Assembly: GCA_036268875.1 (NCBI GenBank)
Contig: DATATI010000070.1
Location: forward strand, 16,733 to 80,732
Direction: 5' to 3'
Source of the DNA: Polyangia bacterium
Lineage (GTDB): Bacteria; Myxococcota_A; Polyangia; Fen-1088
DNA: 64,000 bases
In this document: piece after piece, positions 19,117-30,700 of the stretch
Layout: each line of letters starts with the position of its first letter
Position numbering within the stretch: the first letter of the stretch is position 1
Notes under the pieces: model-generated
Database searches by the model: none
What the model saw: the letters and a program-made list of their open reading frames with translations, nothing else
What the model was told of the DNA's origin: nothing
Program-made: the position numbers and the translations under genes

Positions 19117-20151
19117 GTGCCGAATCGAACGCCCTTCGCGCCAGCCCCGGCGAATCCTGCCCGGTTTCCGTCTGGTTGGCGCGCGCGGTTGGCCCGCGAT
19201 CCGATTCCGGTGCTGCTGCGGGAGGGCAGCCCGGCCCTGGTCGCCCGGGTGCGGCGCGATTTGATCGCCGACGACGAAGCGCCCGGCCCCGACGAGGTAG
19301 CCAGTTATCCTGAAGTGAAGGCCTTTCTGCGCAAGCAGGAAAAAAAAGGCAGCTTTCTGCCCAAGACCACGGAGAAGGCCCTGGGCTCGGTCAAGTTCGC
19401 TGCTTGCTTGGCCACGTTGCGCGCGCTGGATCATCTGGCCGAGATTGGCCTTCACTTGCCCAATCCCGCCGTCGAAGCCGCGGCCGAGTTTCTGTTGTCG
19501 TCGCAAGCCAAAGACGGTGGAATCTCCGACCTCACGCTGGCTGAGACGCGCGAAGGCCGCGGCAAGATCGTGGCGCTGCATTTCCACGGCTGGGCGCTGG
19601 GCGTCCTCTGCAAGGCTGGCCTGGACGCTGACGAGCGCGTCACGCGCGGGTTTCGCTTCTTGCTTGAGAACCGGCAAGCCGACGGGGGCTGGGCCTGGCG
19701 GGGCGTGCGCGCCGATTCGGCAGCACGGCCGTCGAGCCACCTGGTCACCGGCATGGCCTTGCGGGCTTTCGCCACCTCGCCGACGCGCAAGACCTCGCGC
19801 GAGGCCCGACGCGCCGCTGAGCTTCTGGCAACGCGGTTCCTTCAGCCCGATCGCTATCCGGATCGCAAGGCCGCCAGCTACTGGGAGCAGATCGCCGAGC
19901 CGCGTTTTTACACCGACGTGCTGGACGCACTGGATTGCGTGACCGCCGTCGGTCTCGGAAAAGAAAACTCCGGCGTGCGCACGGCCGAGGCCTATCTACG
20001 CGGGCGGCAACAGGCCGACGGCCTGTGGTACCCCGGCGCGCCGGTCCGCCCGATGGCCGGCGAGAAGCCCGAACCACCGTCCGACAAAGATCGCGAAGCC
20101 GCCCGCTGGCTGACCATCCGCGTGCTGATGGTTTTGCGCCGAGTGAATTAG
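19117..20151 (+). CDS. QW-repeat alpha/alpha-toroid protein (squalene-cyclase-like fold)
   Basis: A 344-residue protein (GTG start; a TTG at 19099 is an alternative). Three QW-type repeats are visible: FLLSSQAKDGGISD, FLLENRQADGGWAW and YLRGRQQADGLWYP. These are the structural repeats of the terpene cyclase/prenyltransferase toroid. The catalytic DxDD motif of squalene-hopene cyclase is absent and the protein is half the usual length of a cyclase, so it is unlikely to cyclise squalene. It has no signal peptide. Such short toroid proteins may bind peptides or isoprenoids. It diverges from sspB and is followed by a lipoprotein gene. Confidence 0.65.
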   Translation: MPNRTPFAPAPANPARFPSGWRARLARDPIPVLLREGSPALVARVRRDLIADDEAPGPDEVASYPEVKAFLRKQEKKGSFLPKTTEKALGSVKFAACLATLRALDHLAEIGLHLPNPAVEAAAEFLLSSQAKDGGISDLTLAETREGRGKIVALHFHGWALGVLCKAGLDADERVTRGFRFLLENRQADGGWAWRGVRADSAARPSSHLVTGMALRAFATSPTRKTSREARRAAELLATRFLQPDRYPDRKAASYWEQIAEPRFYTDVLDALDCVTAVGLGKENSGVRTAEAYLRGRQQADGLWYPGAPVRPMAGEKPEPPSDKDREAARWLTIRVLMVLRRVN

Positions 20152-20269
20152 ACCCGCCACCTTCGTTCCTTGGACCTAACGATGTAGGCACTCGTGGGTC
20201 TTTTCGATCGATTTTATGCGGCGTTATTGGGCTGGGAACCTTGGGCGCGGCAGGCACCGTCCTAGTCGC

Positions 20270-20839
20270 ATGGTTCGGGGATGGTGGGTTCTCGCTGTCG
20301 TGGCGGCGGTGGGTTGTTCAGGCGATACGCCGCTGCAGCCAGCCGCGTTTCCCACGGCGTTTGTGCGCGCTGGGTGCGCGCGCGTGCAGGCGTGTTGCGT
20401 GCAACAGGCGCAGTCGCCTGTGGCCGGTGACGCCCAGACCAGCTGCGAAGCCATGTACGACTTTTCGGCGGCCCTGATGGGCGACCTCGGCGAGGCAGTC
20501 CGGCAAGGCCGGGCGGTTTACGACGCCGACAAGGCCGTGGCCTGCGTCGACAAGCTGGCCACCATCGGCTGCGATATCCACATCGACGTGACCCGCGCGG
20601 ACATGGTCAGCGACGAATGCGCGCAAGCCGTGCGAGGCCTGGTCTCGGTGGGCGGCGACTGCCAGAGCACGTGGGAATGCGCGCCCGGGCTTTTCTGCGA
20701 CGGTGTTTCGGACGGCGACCATCGCTGCGTCTCGCGCCGTCCCGACGGCGCACCTTGCACCAGCGACGAGCAATGCGCCGGCAGTGGCTGCCTCGACTGG
20801 AATTGTCAGCTACGTCCGCCCATGTGCACCGCCGGCTGA
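20270..20839 (+). CDS. Cysteine-rich lipoprotein
   Basis: A 189-residue predicted lipoprotein: MVRGWWVLAVVAAVGC with the lipobox Cys16. The mature part has many cysteines in two blocks: an N-terminal helical part (CARVQACCVQQ) and a C-terminal part with a repeated pattern (GGDCQSTWECAPGLFC, then GAPCTSDEQCAGSGC). The second block resembles the small disulfide-rich repeats of myxobacterial lipoproteins. No enzymatic function is visible. Upstream in-frame starts exist, but only the ATG at 20270 gives a proper signal peptide. It lies 99 nt before bioB. Confidence 0.75.
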   Translation: MVRGWWVLAVVAAVGCSGDTPLQPAAFPTAFVRAGCARVQACCVQQAQSPVAGDAQTSCEAMYDFSAALMGDLGEAVRQGRAVYDADKAVACVDKLATIGCDIHIDVTRADMVSDECAQAVRGLVSVGGDCQSTWECAPGLFCDGVSDGDHRCVSRRPDGAPCTSDEQCAGSGCLDWNCQLRPPMCTAG

Positions 20840-20928
20840 TCGCCCGCCCGGGTCGAGCGGCGGCGACAGCCAGCAAGGGCCGCCAAAATGTGATACAAGG
20901 ACCGTGGTTTTGTGCCGTCTTTTACCGC

Positions 20929-20935
20929 AGGAAGG
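20929..20935 (+). promoter_or_regulatory. Ribosome binding site of bioB
   Basis: AGGAAGG lies just before the TTG at 20939. With this start, the Fe-S cysteines are numbered 52, 56 and 59, one off from Escherichia coli BioB (53, 57, 60). This supports TTG over the GTG at 20912. Confidence 0.6.
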
Positions 20936-20938
20936 CCC

Positions 20939-21904
20939 TTGATTAGGCACGATTTCACCCTGACCCAGGTTCGCGCCATCCACGATTCGCCGCTGCCCGA
21001 GCTGATGCTGCGCGCGCAGATGGTGCACCGCGAACACCACAGACCGGACGAGGTGCAACTGTGCTCGCTGCTGTCTGTGAAGACCGGCGGTTGCCCGGAG
21101 GACTGCGCGTATTGTCCGCAATCCTCGCGTTACGACACCGCGGTCGATCCGGCCCGCTTGATGACGGTGCCCGAAGTGATGGAAGCGGCGACGCGGGCAA
21201 AAGAAGCCGGCGCCTCGCGTTTCTGCATGGGCGCGGCCTGGCGCGAGGTGAAGGACGGACCGGCGTTCGATCAAGTGCTGCAGATGGTCCGCGGCGTCCG
21301 TCAGCTGGGAATGGAGGCCTGCTGCACGCTCGGCATGCTCAGCGACGAGCAAGCGGCCAAGCTGGCCGACGCCGGCCTCACCGCTTACAACCACAACCTC
21401 GACACCTCGCGGGCCTTTTACGGGTCGATCATCAGCACGCGCACCTACGACGACCGGCTGCGCACGCTGAACAATGTCCGCCGCGCCGGCATCACCGTTT
21501 GCTCGGGCGGGATCATCGGCATGGGCGAATCGCTCGACGATCGTTGCGCCATGCTGATGACGCTGGCCAACCTGGACCCGCACCCGGAGAGCGTGCCAGT
21601 GAACGCGCTGGTGCCATCGCCGGGGACGCCGCTTGCCGATCGCCCGCCCGTCGACACCATCGAGTTCGTTCGCATGATCGCCACCGCGCGAATCCTGATG
21701 CCGAAGGCGAAGGTGCGCCTGTCGGCAGGCCGCCTGCAGATGTCGCGCGAGGCACAGGTGCTGTGTTTTCTGGCCGGCGCGAACTCGGTGTTCTACGGCG
21801 AGAAGCTGCTGACCACCGGCAACCCAGACGTCGACGCCGATCGCGCGCTGCTGCGCGACGCTGGCATGCGACCCGCCCCCGCGCCCGGGTTGCCGACTTC
21901 ATGA
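20939..21904 (+). CDS. bioB: Biotin synthase
   Basis: A 321-residue radical-SAM enzyme that inserts sulfur into dethiobiotin, the last step of biotin synthesis. The SAM-cluster motif CPEDCAYC is present, with Cys52, Cys56 and Cys59 from the TTG start. Further family marks are [26 protein letters not shown] and RLSAGR, the last being the arginine ligand of the auxiliary 2Fe-2S cluster. The length is close to that of the family (about 320-350). It overlaps the downstream desaturase gene by 4 nt (ATGA), so the two are translationally coupled. No other biotin gene is in the window. Confidence 0.96.
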   Translation: MIRHDFTLTQVRAIHDSPLPELMLRAQMVHREHHRPDEVQLCSLLSVKTGGCPEDCAYCPQSSRYDTAVDPARLMTVPEVMEAATRAKEAGASRFCMGAAWREVKDGPAFDQVLQMVRGVRQLGMEACCTLGMLSDEQAAKLADAGLTAYNHNLDTSRAFYGSIISTRTYDDRLRTLNNVRRAGITVCSGGIIGMGESLDDRCAMLMTLANLDPHPESVPVNALVPSPGTPLADRPPVDTIEFVRMIATARILMPKAKVRLSAGRLQMSREAQVLCFLAGANSVFYGEKLLTTGNPDVDADRALLRDAGMRPAPAPGLPTS

Positions 21905-22821
21905 GCGCCTCGCCGCTGTCCGCCGCGCCGTCGCTCGATGTGCGCGGCAAGCTGCCGCTACTGGACGCCGTCGAGATGTCCAAGCTGCGCCCCTGGCTGC
22001 GCCCGTGGTGGCGGCCCACCACCGGCGACGGGCCGACGTTCTTCTGGATGATCCTCATTCACGCCGGCGCGCTGGCCGCCCTGATCGTCGCGCCGTTGCC
22101 GGGCTGGCGCATCCTGGCCATCGCCTATGGGGTTCATGTACTGGGCGGTCTGGGGACAACGGTTTGCTACCACCGGGCCATCGCTCATAAATCGGTCAAG
22201 CTGCACCCGGTGGTGCGAAACATCTTCACGTTCTTCGCCATGATCAACGGATCGGGCTCGCCGCTGTCGTGGGCGGCCTATCATCGCCTGCACCACGCCA
22301 AGTCGGACACCCCGGAGGACATCTCCAGCCCGCGCGTGGGCGGCTTCTGGTGGTCGCACCTGCGCTGGCTGTGGCAAGCGGGCGCCCCACCGATCCAAAA
22401 ATATTGTCGCGAGCTGGACCTGCCCGGCTATCGCATCTGGGCCCGCCTGCAGATCCCGGTCTTGATCCTGGCGTTTTTTGCCGCGGCGCCGTTCGGCTGG
22501 GCGGCGTTCTTGTGGATCGGGCCGGCGCGGCTGGTGTGGGCGCTGCACGCGCAGTGCTTCGTCAACAGCATCTGCCACATGCGCCCGACGTCGTCGATGG
22601 ACGAGCCGACGGCGAAGAACGTGCCGTGGCTGGCGCTGATGCACGCGTTTCAGGGCGAAAACTGGCACCAGAACCACCACGACCGCCCGGGTTCGGCGCG
22701 CCTTGGAGCGACCGCCGCGCAGCTGGACGTCGGCTGGTACACCATCCTGCTGCTGGAAAAGCTGGGCCTGGCCGCCGACGTGCGCCGCCCGGAGCGCCGC
22801 GTGCTGGACGTAGCGGCCTGA
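21901..22821 (+). CDS. Membrane fatty-acid desaturase coupled to bioB
   Basis: A 306-residue membrane desaturase with the boxes HRAIAH, HRLHH and QNHHDRP, each carrying the iron-binding histidines. Hydrophobic helix pairs flank the boxes ([40 protein letters not shown]). The fold and spacing match acyl-CoA delta-9 type desaturases, but the box sequences differ from those of the enzyme at 14073, so these are two distinct desaturases rather than a recent duplicate. The ATGA overlap with bioB implies coupled expression of biotin and unsaturated fatty-acid supply, which fits because biotin is the cofactor of acetyl-CoA carboxylase. Substrate position is unknown. Confidence 0.92.
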   Translation: MSASPLSAAPSLDVRGKLPLLDAVEMSKLRPWLRPWWRPTTGDGPTFFWMILIHAGALAALIVAPLPGWRILAIAYGVHVLGGLGTTVCYHRAIAHKSVKLHPVVRNIFTFFAMINGSGSPLSWAAYHRLHHAKSDTPEDISSPRVGGFWWSHLRWLWQAGAPPIQKYCRELDLPGYRIWARLQIPVLILAFFAAAPFGWAAFLWIGPARLVWALHAQCFVNSICHMRPTSSMDEPTAKNVPWLALMHAFQGENWHQNHHDRPGSARLGATAAQLDVGWYTILLLEKLGLAADVRRPERRVLDVAA

Positions 22822-22841
22822 GCGACGCCTACGCGCGCTTC

Positions 22842-23534
22842 TTACGAATCGCCGGCGCGAACCGCGGCGCGTAGACGCGCCACCAATTCGTCGACGCGAT
22901 CCGCGTATAGCTTGGCGGCGGCGCGGCCGACACAGAGGCGCGCGCTGATCGGCAGGATGGTCTCCACTTCCCGCAGGTGGTGCTGGCGCAGGGTCTCGCC
23001 CGACGAGACCAGATCGACGATGCGATCGGCCAGGCCCACGAGCGGCGCGATCTCGATCGAACCGTAGAGCTTGATGATCTCCGCGACGGTGCCGCGCGCC
23101 TGCAGGTGGCGGCGGGTGATCTCGGGAAACTTGGTGGCATAGCGCAGGTGCACCTGGGCTGATTCGTCGACCGGGCGCGACTCGGGTTCGGCGACCACCA
23201 TCCGGCAGCGGCCAATGCCCAGATCAAGCGGTTCGTAGAGATCGCGATCCTGCTCGGCCAGCACGTCGCGGCCGGCGATGCCGATGTCGGCGGCGCCGTG
23301 CTCGACGTAAGCGGGCACGTCGGTGTCGCGCACGATCAGGATACGCAGGCCGTGCTCGGGGATGGAAATGATCAGCTTGCGGCCGGCGTGCGATTTGTCG
23401 GCGGCGCTCAGATCCAACCCGGCGCGTTTGAACAGCACCAGCGCCTCGTCCAGGATCCGCCCGCGCGGCATCGCTATGGTCAGCGGCCGGACACTCAACG
23501 CCGGGCCAGTCGGCTTTTTCTTCGGCGGCGTCAC
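22842..23534 (-). CDS. hisG: ATP phosphoribosyltransferase, short form
   Basis: A 230-residue catalytic subunit for the first step of histidine synthesis (ATP + PRPP to phosphoribosyl-ATP). Family marks are TIAMPRGRI at the start, [12 protein letters not shown] in the middle and the PRPP loop [11 protein letters not shown] region near the C-terminus. It lacks the C-terminal regulatory domain of the long form, so it is HisG(S) and should need HisZ; no hisZ is in the window. Its start overlaps the murA stop by 4 nt, so it is translated in coupling with murA. No hisD follows downstream. Confidence 0.94.
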   Translation of the reverse strand: MTPPKKKPTGPALSVRPLTIAMPRGRILDEALVLFKRAGLDLSAADKSHAGRKLIISIPEHGLRILIVRDTDVPAYVEHGAADIGIAGRDVLAEQDRDLYEPLDLGIGRCRMVVAEPESRPVDESAQVHLRYATKFPEITRRHLQARGTVAEIIKLYGSIEIAPLVGLADRIVDLVSSGETLRQHHLREVETILPISARLCVGRAAAKLYADRVDELVARLRAAVRAGDS

Positions 23535-24802
23535 AGCGATCCCTTGGCGCGCCGAATGTCCGCCCCCAGCGCCCGCAGCTTCTTGTCCAGACGATCGTAG
23601 CCGCGATCGAGATGATAGATGCGCAGGATCTCCGTGGTGCCCTCGGCGATAAGGCCGGCCAGCACCAGCGACGCCGACGCGCGCAGGTCGGTGGCCATCA
23701 CCGTGGCGCCGGTTAACTTCGTTCCGCCGCGCACGATGGCGGTGCGGCCCTCGACGACGATGTCGGCGCCCATGCGCTGCAGCTCGGGCACGTGCATGAA
23801 GCGATTTTCGAAGATGGTCTCGGTCAGCACCGACTGGCCCCGGGCGCGGGTCATGAGGACCATGAACTGCGCCTGCATATCGGTGGGAAAACCGGGGAAC
23901 GGCTGGGTGGAGATGTCCGCCGGTTTCAGGTCGGCCTTGCCGCGCACGCGGATGCCGTCACCGTCGGCGCTGACCTCGGCGCCCGCCGCGCGCAGCTTGG
24001 CCAGCACGGCTTCCAGGTGTTCGGGCAGGCAGTCGCGCACCAGCACGTTGCCGCGGGTGATGGCGGCGGCCACCAGCAGCGTCCCCGCCTCGATGCGATC
24101 GGGAATCACCGAGTGCTCGATGGGGTGCAGCTCGTCGACGCCTTCGATGGTGATGAGGCTGGTGCCGGCGCCGTTGATCTTGGCGCCCATCTTGTTCAGC
24201 ACGCGCGCCAGCTCTTCCACCTCGGGCTCGCGGGCGGCGTTCTCCAGCGTGGTGCGGCCGCGGGCCAGCGCCGCCGCCATCATCAAATTCTCCGTGCCGG
24301 TGACGGTGACCAGATCGAAGACGATGGTGGCCCCGCGCAGCCGGCGGGCCCGCGCGGTGACGTACCCGTGCGATAGCTCGATCTTGGCGCCCATCGCCGC
24401 CAGACCCTTGAGGTGTTGATCGATTGGCCGCGCCCCGATGGCGCAGCCGCCGGGCAGCGAGACGCGCGCCCGACCGTAACGCGCCACCAGCGGGCCCAGC
24501 ACCACCACTGACGCGCGCATGGTCTTCACCAGCTCGTACGGCGCTTCCAGATCGCCAGCGCTGCCGACGCGCGTGGTGTCGACCCAGGTCAGGCCGTTCG
24601 GTTTATTGGTGACCTCGGCGCCCAGGTTTCCCAGCAGGCGGCCCATGGTTCGCACATCGCCCAGGGCCGGGACATTGCGATAGATCGATCGTCCCTGCGC
24701 CAGCAGCGCCGACGCCAGGATCGGTAGCGCCGCGTTCTTGGCGCCCGACACGCGGACCTCGCCCGAAAGCCGGGCGCCGCCGCGGATGACGATCTTTTGC
24801 AC
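23531..24802 (-). CDS. murA: UDP-N-acetylglucosamine 1-carboxyvinyltransferase
   Basis: A 423-residue cytoplasmic enzyme that transfers enolpyruvate from PEP to UDP-GlcNAc, the first committed step of peptidoglycan synthesis. The N-terminal signature ([20 protein letters not shown]) and the PEP-site loop [15 protein letters not shown] with Cys120 are intact. Cys at this place is the target of fosfomycin, so the enzyme should be of the sensitive type. The length is usual (about 420). It is the first gene of the pair with hisG, an order also known from proteobacteria. Confidence 0.97.
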   Translation of the reverse strand: MQKIVIRGGARLSGEVRVSGAKNAALPILASALLAQGRSIYRNVPALGDVRTMGRLLGNLGAEVTNKPNGLTWVDTTRVGSAGDLEAPYELVKTMRASVVVLGPLVARYGRARVSLPGGCAIGARPIDQHLKGLAAMGAKIELSHGYVTARARRLRGATIVFDLVTVTGTENLMMAAALARGRTTLENAAREPEVEELARVLNKMGAKINGAGTSLITIEGVDELHPIEHSVIPDRIEAGTLLVAAAITRGNVLVRDCLPEHLEAVLAKLRAAGAEVSADGDGIRVRGKADLKPADISTQPFPGFPTDMQAQFMVLMTRARGQSVLTETIFENRFMHVPELQRMGADIVVEGRTAIVRGGTKLTGATVMATDLRASASLVLAGLIAEGTTEILRIYHLDRGYDRLDKKLRALGADIRRAKGSL

Positions 24803-24857
24803 CTGGCGCCGCTTTTCTTAGCGAAAGGCGACCGGCCAACGAGGCGCGGCCGTTACC

Positions 24858-25184
24858 TTAACCAGCGGCCTCGGCGGCGGGAGCGGTCTTGCCCCCGTGT
24901 TCGTCGCAAAGACCGCCGTGCGTGCGGGGCTTGCGACAGCCTTCCTTGCTGCACGTCTTGTAGCGGTGCTTGTTGCCGACGTCGCCGCGGCGCCAGCCAA
25001 AGTAGTGCTTGCGGCAAAATCCTTTGGCGCGCACCGGCTGCTTGCACTTTTCCACCTTGCAAGGCGGACCGGCGGGCGCGGCCTCGGCGGCGGCGGTTTT
25101 TGCCGCTTTTTCGGCCTTGGGCGCTTTCGCTGTCTTCGCCGTTTGGGGGTCTTTGGCTGCTTTGGTCTTGGTTTCGTCGGCCAT
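24858..25184 (-). CDS. Small protein with two C-x4-C-x9-C-x2-H zinc-finger-like repeats
   Basis: A 108-residue protein. The first 40 residues are Lys/Ala-rich, like a histone H1 tail. Two matched motifs follow: Cys42, Cys47, Cys57, His60 and Cys78, Cys83, Cys93, His96, each C-x4-C-x9-C-x2-H and each followed by an aromatic or Gly residue. A basic stretch ([14 protein letters not shown]) lies between them. This suggests two small zinc sites and nucleic-acid or protein binding. The upstream frame is open, but the ATG at 25184 begins the charged tail and was chosen. I do not recognise a named family. It sits between murA and the thiolase. Confidence 0.7.
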   Translation of the reverse strand: MADETKTKAAKDPQTAKTAKAPKAEKAAKTAAAEAAPAGPPCKVEKCKQPVRAKGFCRKHYFGWRRGDVGNKHRYKTCSKEGCRKPRTHGGLCDEHGGKTAPAAEAAG

Positions 25185-25302
25185 GGCGGGCAGGAGAATA
25201 GGCGGTCGGGCTCCCAAGTCAAGGCGGCAGGCGCCGGGCGGCCAGGCAGCCTCGGCGCGGAATCGTGCACGGCGGGCCGGGGTCCCGTACAGTGAAAGCG
25301 GC

Positions 25303-26526
<1,224 letters not shown>

Positions 26527-26536
26527 GGAGATAGCG

Positions 26537-27283
26537 ATGTCAGACCGGGCTCCCAACGACGATCCGAAGGACGATCTGAAAACCCCCGCCGTGCTCACGG
26601 CCGACGCCGCCGAGGCGCAGCAGGTGCTGGGCATGGTGGCGCACGAGATCAAGAATCTGCTGGGGCCGTTGGCCATGACCCTGCAACTGTGCGAGCGCCG
26701 CGCCCAGCAAGGCGAGCCGGCCGGCAAAGAGGATCTGGCCTTCGCCCGCGCGCAGGTGCAGCGGCTTTCCCAGCTGGTCACCGATCTGCTGGACACCACG
26801 CGCATCGACGCCGGGCACTTTCCCATTCACCTCGGCACGGTGGATCTGGGCGCGCTGGTACAAAGCGCGCTGGAATCCTTTCGGCGCGTTCATCCGCGCC
26901 GGGTGGTCACCGACATTCCGACCGAGACCATGGCCATCACCGGCGACGGCGAGCGGCTGGCAGCGGTGCTGGCCAATTTTCTCGACAACGCCGCCAAGTA
27001 TTCGCCCGAGACCTCGCCCATCGAGGTGCGCATCAGCCGCGCCGGCGGTCGCGTGCGCGTGGCGGTGGTCGACGGTGGCCCGGGGATCAGCGCCGAGGAT
27101 CAGACGCGCTTGTTCCAGCGTTATTTTCGTTCTGCCGCGACCGCCGAGAAGACCCGGGGCCTGGGCCTTGGTCTTTACATCAGCCGACTGATCGCCGAAC
27201 GCCACGGCGGCACGGTCGGCGTGACCTGCGCACCGGGGCGCGGGACCACCTTCTGGTTGGAGTTGCCGCTGGGGCAAAGCTAG
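26537..27283 (+). CDS. Soluble histidine kinase
   Basis: A 248-residue kinase made only of a transmitter module. The phosphoacceptor is His36 in MVAHEIKNLLGPL. The N box is LANFLDNAAKYSP, the G1 box is DGGPGIS, and the G2 box is GLGLGLYIS. There is no membrane segment and no sensory PAS, GAF or HAMP domain; the first 25 residues are acidic and disordered. No response regulator lies nearby, so it is an orphan that may receive its signal through a partner protein. GGAG precedes the ATG. It is 10 nt downstream of the thiolase, and a link of the two is only contextual. Confidence 0.92.
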   Translation: MSDRAPNDDPKDDLKTPAVLTADAAEAQQVLGMVAHEIKNLLGPLAMTLQLCERRAQQGEPAGKEDLAFARAQVQRLSQLVTDLLDTTRIDAGHFPIHLGTVDLGALVQSALESFRRVHPRRVVTDIPTETMAITGDGERLAAVLANFLDNAAKYSPETSPIEVRISRAGGRVRVAVVDGGPGISAEDQTRLFQRYFRSAATAEKTRGLGLGLYISRLIAERHGGTVGVTCAPGRGTTFWLELPLGQS

Positions 27284-27377
27284 GCGCCGGCGCGGCGCTG
27301 GCGGCTAATCGGGTCAAACCCTTGCCGCAGCGATGCAACGCCGATACTCTGCCCATTTTCGACGGAGATAACCGACG

Positions 27378-27707
27378 GTGCCACGCGATCCGAAGATCAC
27401 ACCCATCACCCGCCACGAGCCGCGGACGTTCTACGCCACCCGCGTGACGCGCACGCAGGCCGGCGAATCGTGGGATCTGTGGTCGGTGGAAGATGGGCGC
27501 CGGGTGGGATTTTTGTCGGTCGTCGACGACGGACACGTTGTCTACGCGCTGGCCACCGTCAAACGCGGCACCGCCCACGAAGAGGTCGCCGATCTGGTCG
27601 AAGGCTTTTTCACGCCGTCATCCACCGACGCCCACAACCGCGAGATCATCATCTCCGACTACGACGAAGAGCCCGAGATGCTGGAGTCCGATATCAGGCA
27701 AGCGTGA
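27378..27707 (+). CDS. Small acidic protein of unknown function
   Basis: A 109-residue protein starting with GTG, with a GGAG ribosome site about 11 nt upstream. It has an N-terminal basic stretch, a beta-rich core (SWDLWSVEDGRRVGFLSVVD, then HVVYALATVKR) and a strongly acidic C-terminal end (SDYDEEPEMLESD). No signal peptide, membrane segment, cysteine or known motif is visible. It ends 45 nt before the NTPase-HEAT giant on the same strand and could be co-transcribed with it. I do not recognise a family. Confidence 0.7.
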   Translation: MPRDPKITPITRHEPRTFYATRVTRTQAGESWDLWSVEDGRRVGFLSVVDDGHVVYALATVKRGTAHEEVADLVEGFFTPSSTDAHNREIIISDYDEEPEMLESDIRQA

Positions 27708-27752
27708 GGCCGCGGACCGCCGCGCGCCCTTCTGGGCTATTCTGATCTATTG

Positions 27753-30700
27753 ATGATGGGCAGCGTTCCCGCCACCGGGCCCTTCCGGGGATTCACTCCC
27801 TTCGACGAAGCCGCGGCGGAGACTTTCTACGGTCGCCGCGAAGAGACCACCCGCCTGACCGAGCTCGTGCTGACCGACGCCAATCGGGTCAGCGCGCTGA
27901 CCGGTGAGCTGGGCGTCGGCAAGACGTCGCTTTTGCGCGCCGGGTTGATCCCGGCCTTGCAGAAGCGCGGCGTGGTGGCGATCTACCTCGGCGCCTACGA
28001 CGACATCGACGCCGAGGTCTTGCAGGCGACCAGCCGGGCGGGCGTTGATCCGCCGCAACCGAACCAGGAGGTCGCCGACTACCTGGCGCGCATCGCCCGC
28101 GAATCGCGCGCCGGCACGGTGCTGATCCTCGATCACCTGGAAGAGATCCTGGGCGACGAACTGGGTATCGCCGCCGATCTGGGGACGCTGCTCGCGCGCG
28201 CTTTGGAAACCGGCGGCAACCGTCTGCGCCTGGTGTTGTCGGTGACCGAGGCCTGGTTTCCGCGGCTGGATCTCTTGTTTCGCACCGCCGGGGTGACGCC
28301 GCAGCCCGGCGCCTGGATGACCCTCGGCCCACTGACCGAGACCCAAGTGACGGAGATCTTCGAGCAGACCGCGCTGCAATCGGGCGTCTTCTTCGAGGGT
28401 GGTCTGTCAGCGGCGGTGGCGGCCGACATGGTGCGCGGGCGGGCCCGGCCGCTGGAGTTGCAACTGGTCGGCGCGGCGCTGCTGAATCTGCGCCTGACGT
28501 CGCTGCGCAAGTACCAGCGCAGCGGCGGCGCCGAGGTGTTGCCGCTTTTGTATCTGGATCAAGTGTGCGCCCAGGCCGGCGGTGCGCTGGCCCGTCGGGT
28601 GTTGGTGGACGTCGCCGAGTCGAAAGAGATCGGCATCGAACGGCTGGAGAATCGCCAGCGCCGGCCGCGCCCGCAGCTGGTGGAGATCCTGAACGCGTTC
28701 AAGAAGCGCAGCTTGATCCGCTCGCGTCCGTCGCGGCGCGGGGATTTTTATGCCCTGGTGCACCCGGCGCTGCGCGGGCCGATCGAAGATTTCGCCATCG
28801 CCGATCGCGGGCGGGCGACGGCCACCCGGCGCGGGATGCGGCGGCGGTTGAACGCCGGCGAGCGGCTGCGCGTGCGCGATTTGGTGGCCGTTCGTCGTCA
28901 CCTCGGCGCCGCGCTGACCGACGACGAGCAGGCGGCGGTCAGCCGTGGGGTGCGTCGGCTGGCGGTGCAGGTCGGCGTGGCCTTCGCGCTGCTGATCGGG
29001 CTGGGGGTTTTTCTGCTCACCGATCTGCGGCGGTCGTACACGCTTGGTTTTGATCCGCCGGGTGGCGGCGGGGCGGCGCGGGTGGTGGTGCGCCTCGGGC
29101 GCTCCAGCTTGTCGTTCTTCAATTTTCTGCCCAACCGTCCGCGTTTCGGCGCGGTGCTGGCCGACACCGGGTTCTCGCCGGCGGGACTCGTCGCCGAGGA
29201 AGCGGAGAAGATCGCCGCCGGCAAAGCGTCGGGCACGCTGGACGCCGCTGCTGACAGGAAAGGCGCGCGCAGCGACAAGCCGAACGCGCCGCCGGTGCCG
29301 GGTTGGTTGCGCGAAGTGCTAAGCGGCCTGCGCCCGGTTCCACGCGGGGTGGCCAAGGCGCTGCTGGGCGATCCCGACGGCGTGACGTCGTTGAAGCACG
29401 CCTTCAGCGATCCGCGCGCCCGGCGCGAAACCCTGGAGGCGCTGGCGGTGATCGGCAGCGGCCGCGCCGGCGAGGACGAGATCTTGTCGGCGGCGCTGAC
29501 CGACAGCGCGCCGGAGATCCGCCGCCGCGGCGTCGAGGTGGCGGCGGCCATCGATCGCCGGCAAGGCGGTGGCGCGCACGGGGCCACCCTGCGCACGGCC
29601 CTGGCCGACAAGTCGCTGGACGTGCGGGCGGCGGTGCTGCGGGAAGCGGCCTCGCTGCCGCCGGCCGAGGCGGGCGGTATCTTGACCGTGGCGCTGCGCG
29701 ATCCCGATCCGGCCTTCCGCAAGAACGCCGAGGACGCCACGCTGGCCCTGGCCGAACGCGCGCCGGGCGCCGCCGCCGAGGCGGTGCAACAGGTGCTGCA
29801 AAGCCCCGACGGGGGCGTGCGCCGCGCTGGCCTGGCTTTGCTGGAGACCATCGCCGCGCGCGCGCCGGCCGCGTGCGCCGGTGCGCTTTCGCGCGTGGTG
29901 GCCAACGAGCAAGCGCCCGAAGAGGCGCGCGTCGCCGCGTTGCTGGTGTTGCGGCGGGCGGGCGTGCCGTCGGAGGATCTGCACGCCCTGCTGGAAAAAG
30001 CGGTGCGTCCCGAGGCGTCACCGCGCTTGCGGGCGGCGGCGCTGCCGCTTTACGCGCGCTTTGTCTCGGCCGAGCAAGCAGAGGAGATCGCCCGCACCGA
30101 AATGAAAGGGGCGGCGCCGGCGCGCGCGGCCGGCGCGGCGGTGTGGGGGACGGTGGCGATCAGTCGGCCGGATCTGGCGCTCAAGCCGCTCAAGGGTTTG
30201 CTCTACGATCCGTCGACGGACATTCGGCTGGAGGCGGCACGATCGTTCGCTTATCTCAAACGCGATGGCATCAATCTGGCCGAGAAGGCCCTGCGCGATT
30301 CCAGCGTCGAGGTGGAACGGGCGGCGCTGGATTCGCTGATGGCGCTGACGGCAGTGAACGTGAATCTGGTGGCCGACATCCTGGGTCGGGCGGGCAAGAC
30401 GGTGCGGCCGGTGGTGCGGCGCAATCTGATCGAAGCGCTGGGGCGGCTGGGGGAGACGCGGCCGAACGCGGTGCTGCCGTCGCTGGCCCACGCCATGAAA
30501 GACAGCGACGCCGGCGTGCGCACGGCGGCGGCCAACGCGTTTTGCGGCATCAGCAAGAAGAACGCCGCCGCCGCGTCGCCGTACCTGCGCATCGCCGCGC
30601 GCGACGACCGGCACGAGGTGCGCACGGCGGCCGCGGCCTGTCTCGGCGATCTGGGCGACGCCGATCCGAAGGGCGCGGCGCGCATCGCCATCGAGCTCGG

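Noticed and set aside
18967..19740. Extension of the sspB frame upstream to 19740
   Set aside because: It would overlap the divergent toroid gene, and SspB homology begins at the chosen ATG.
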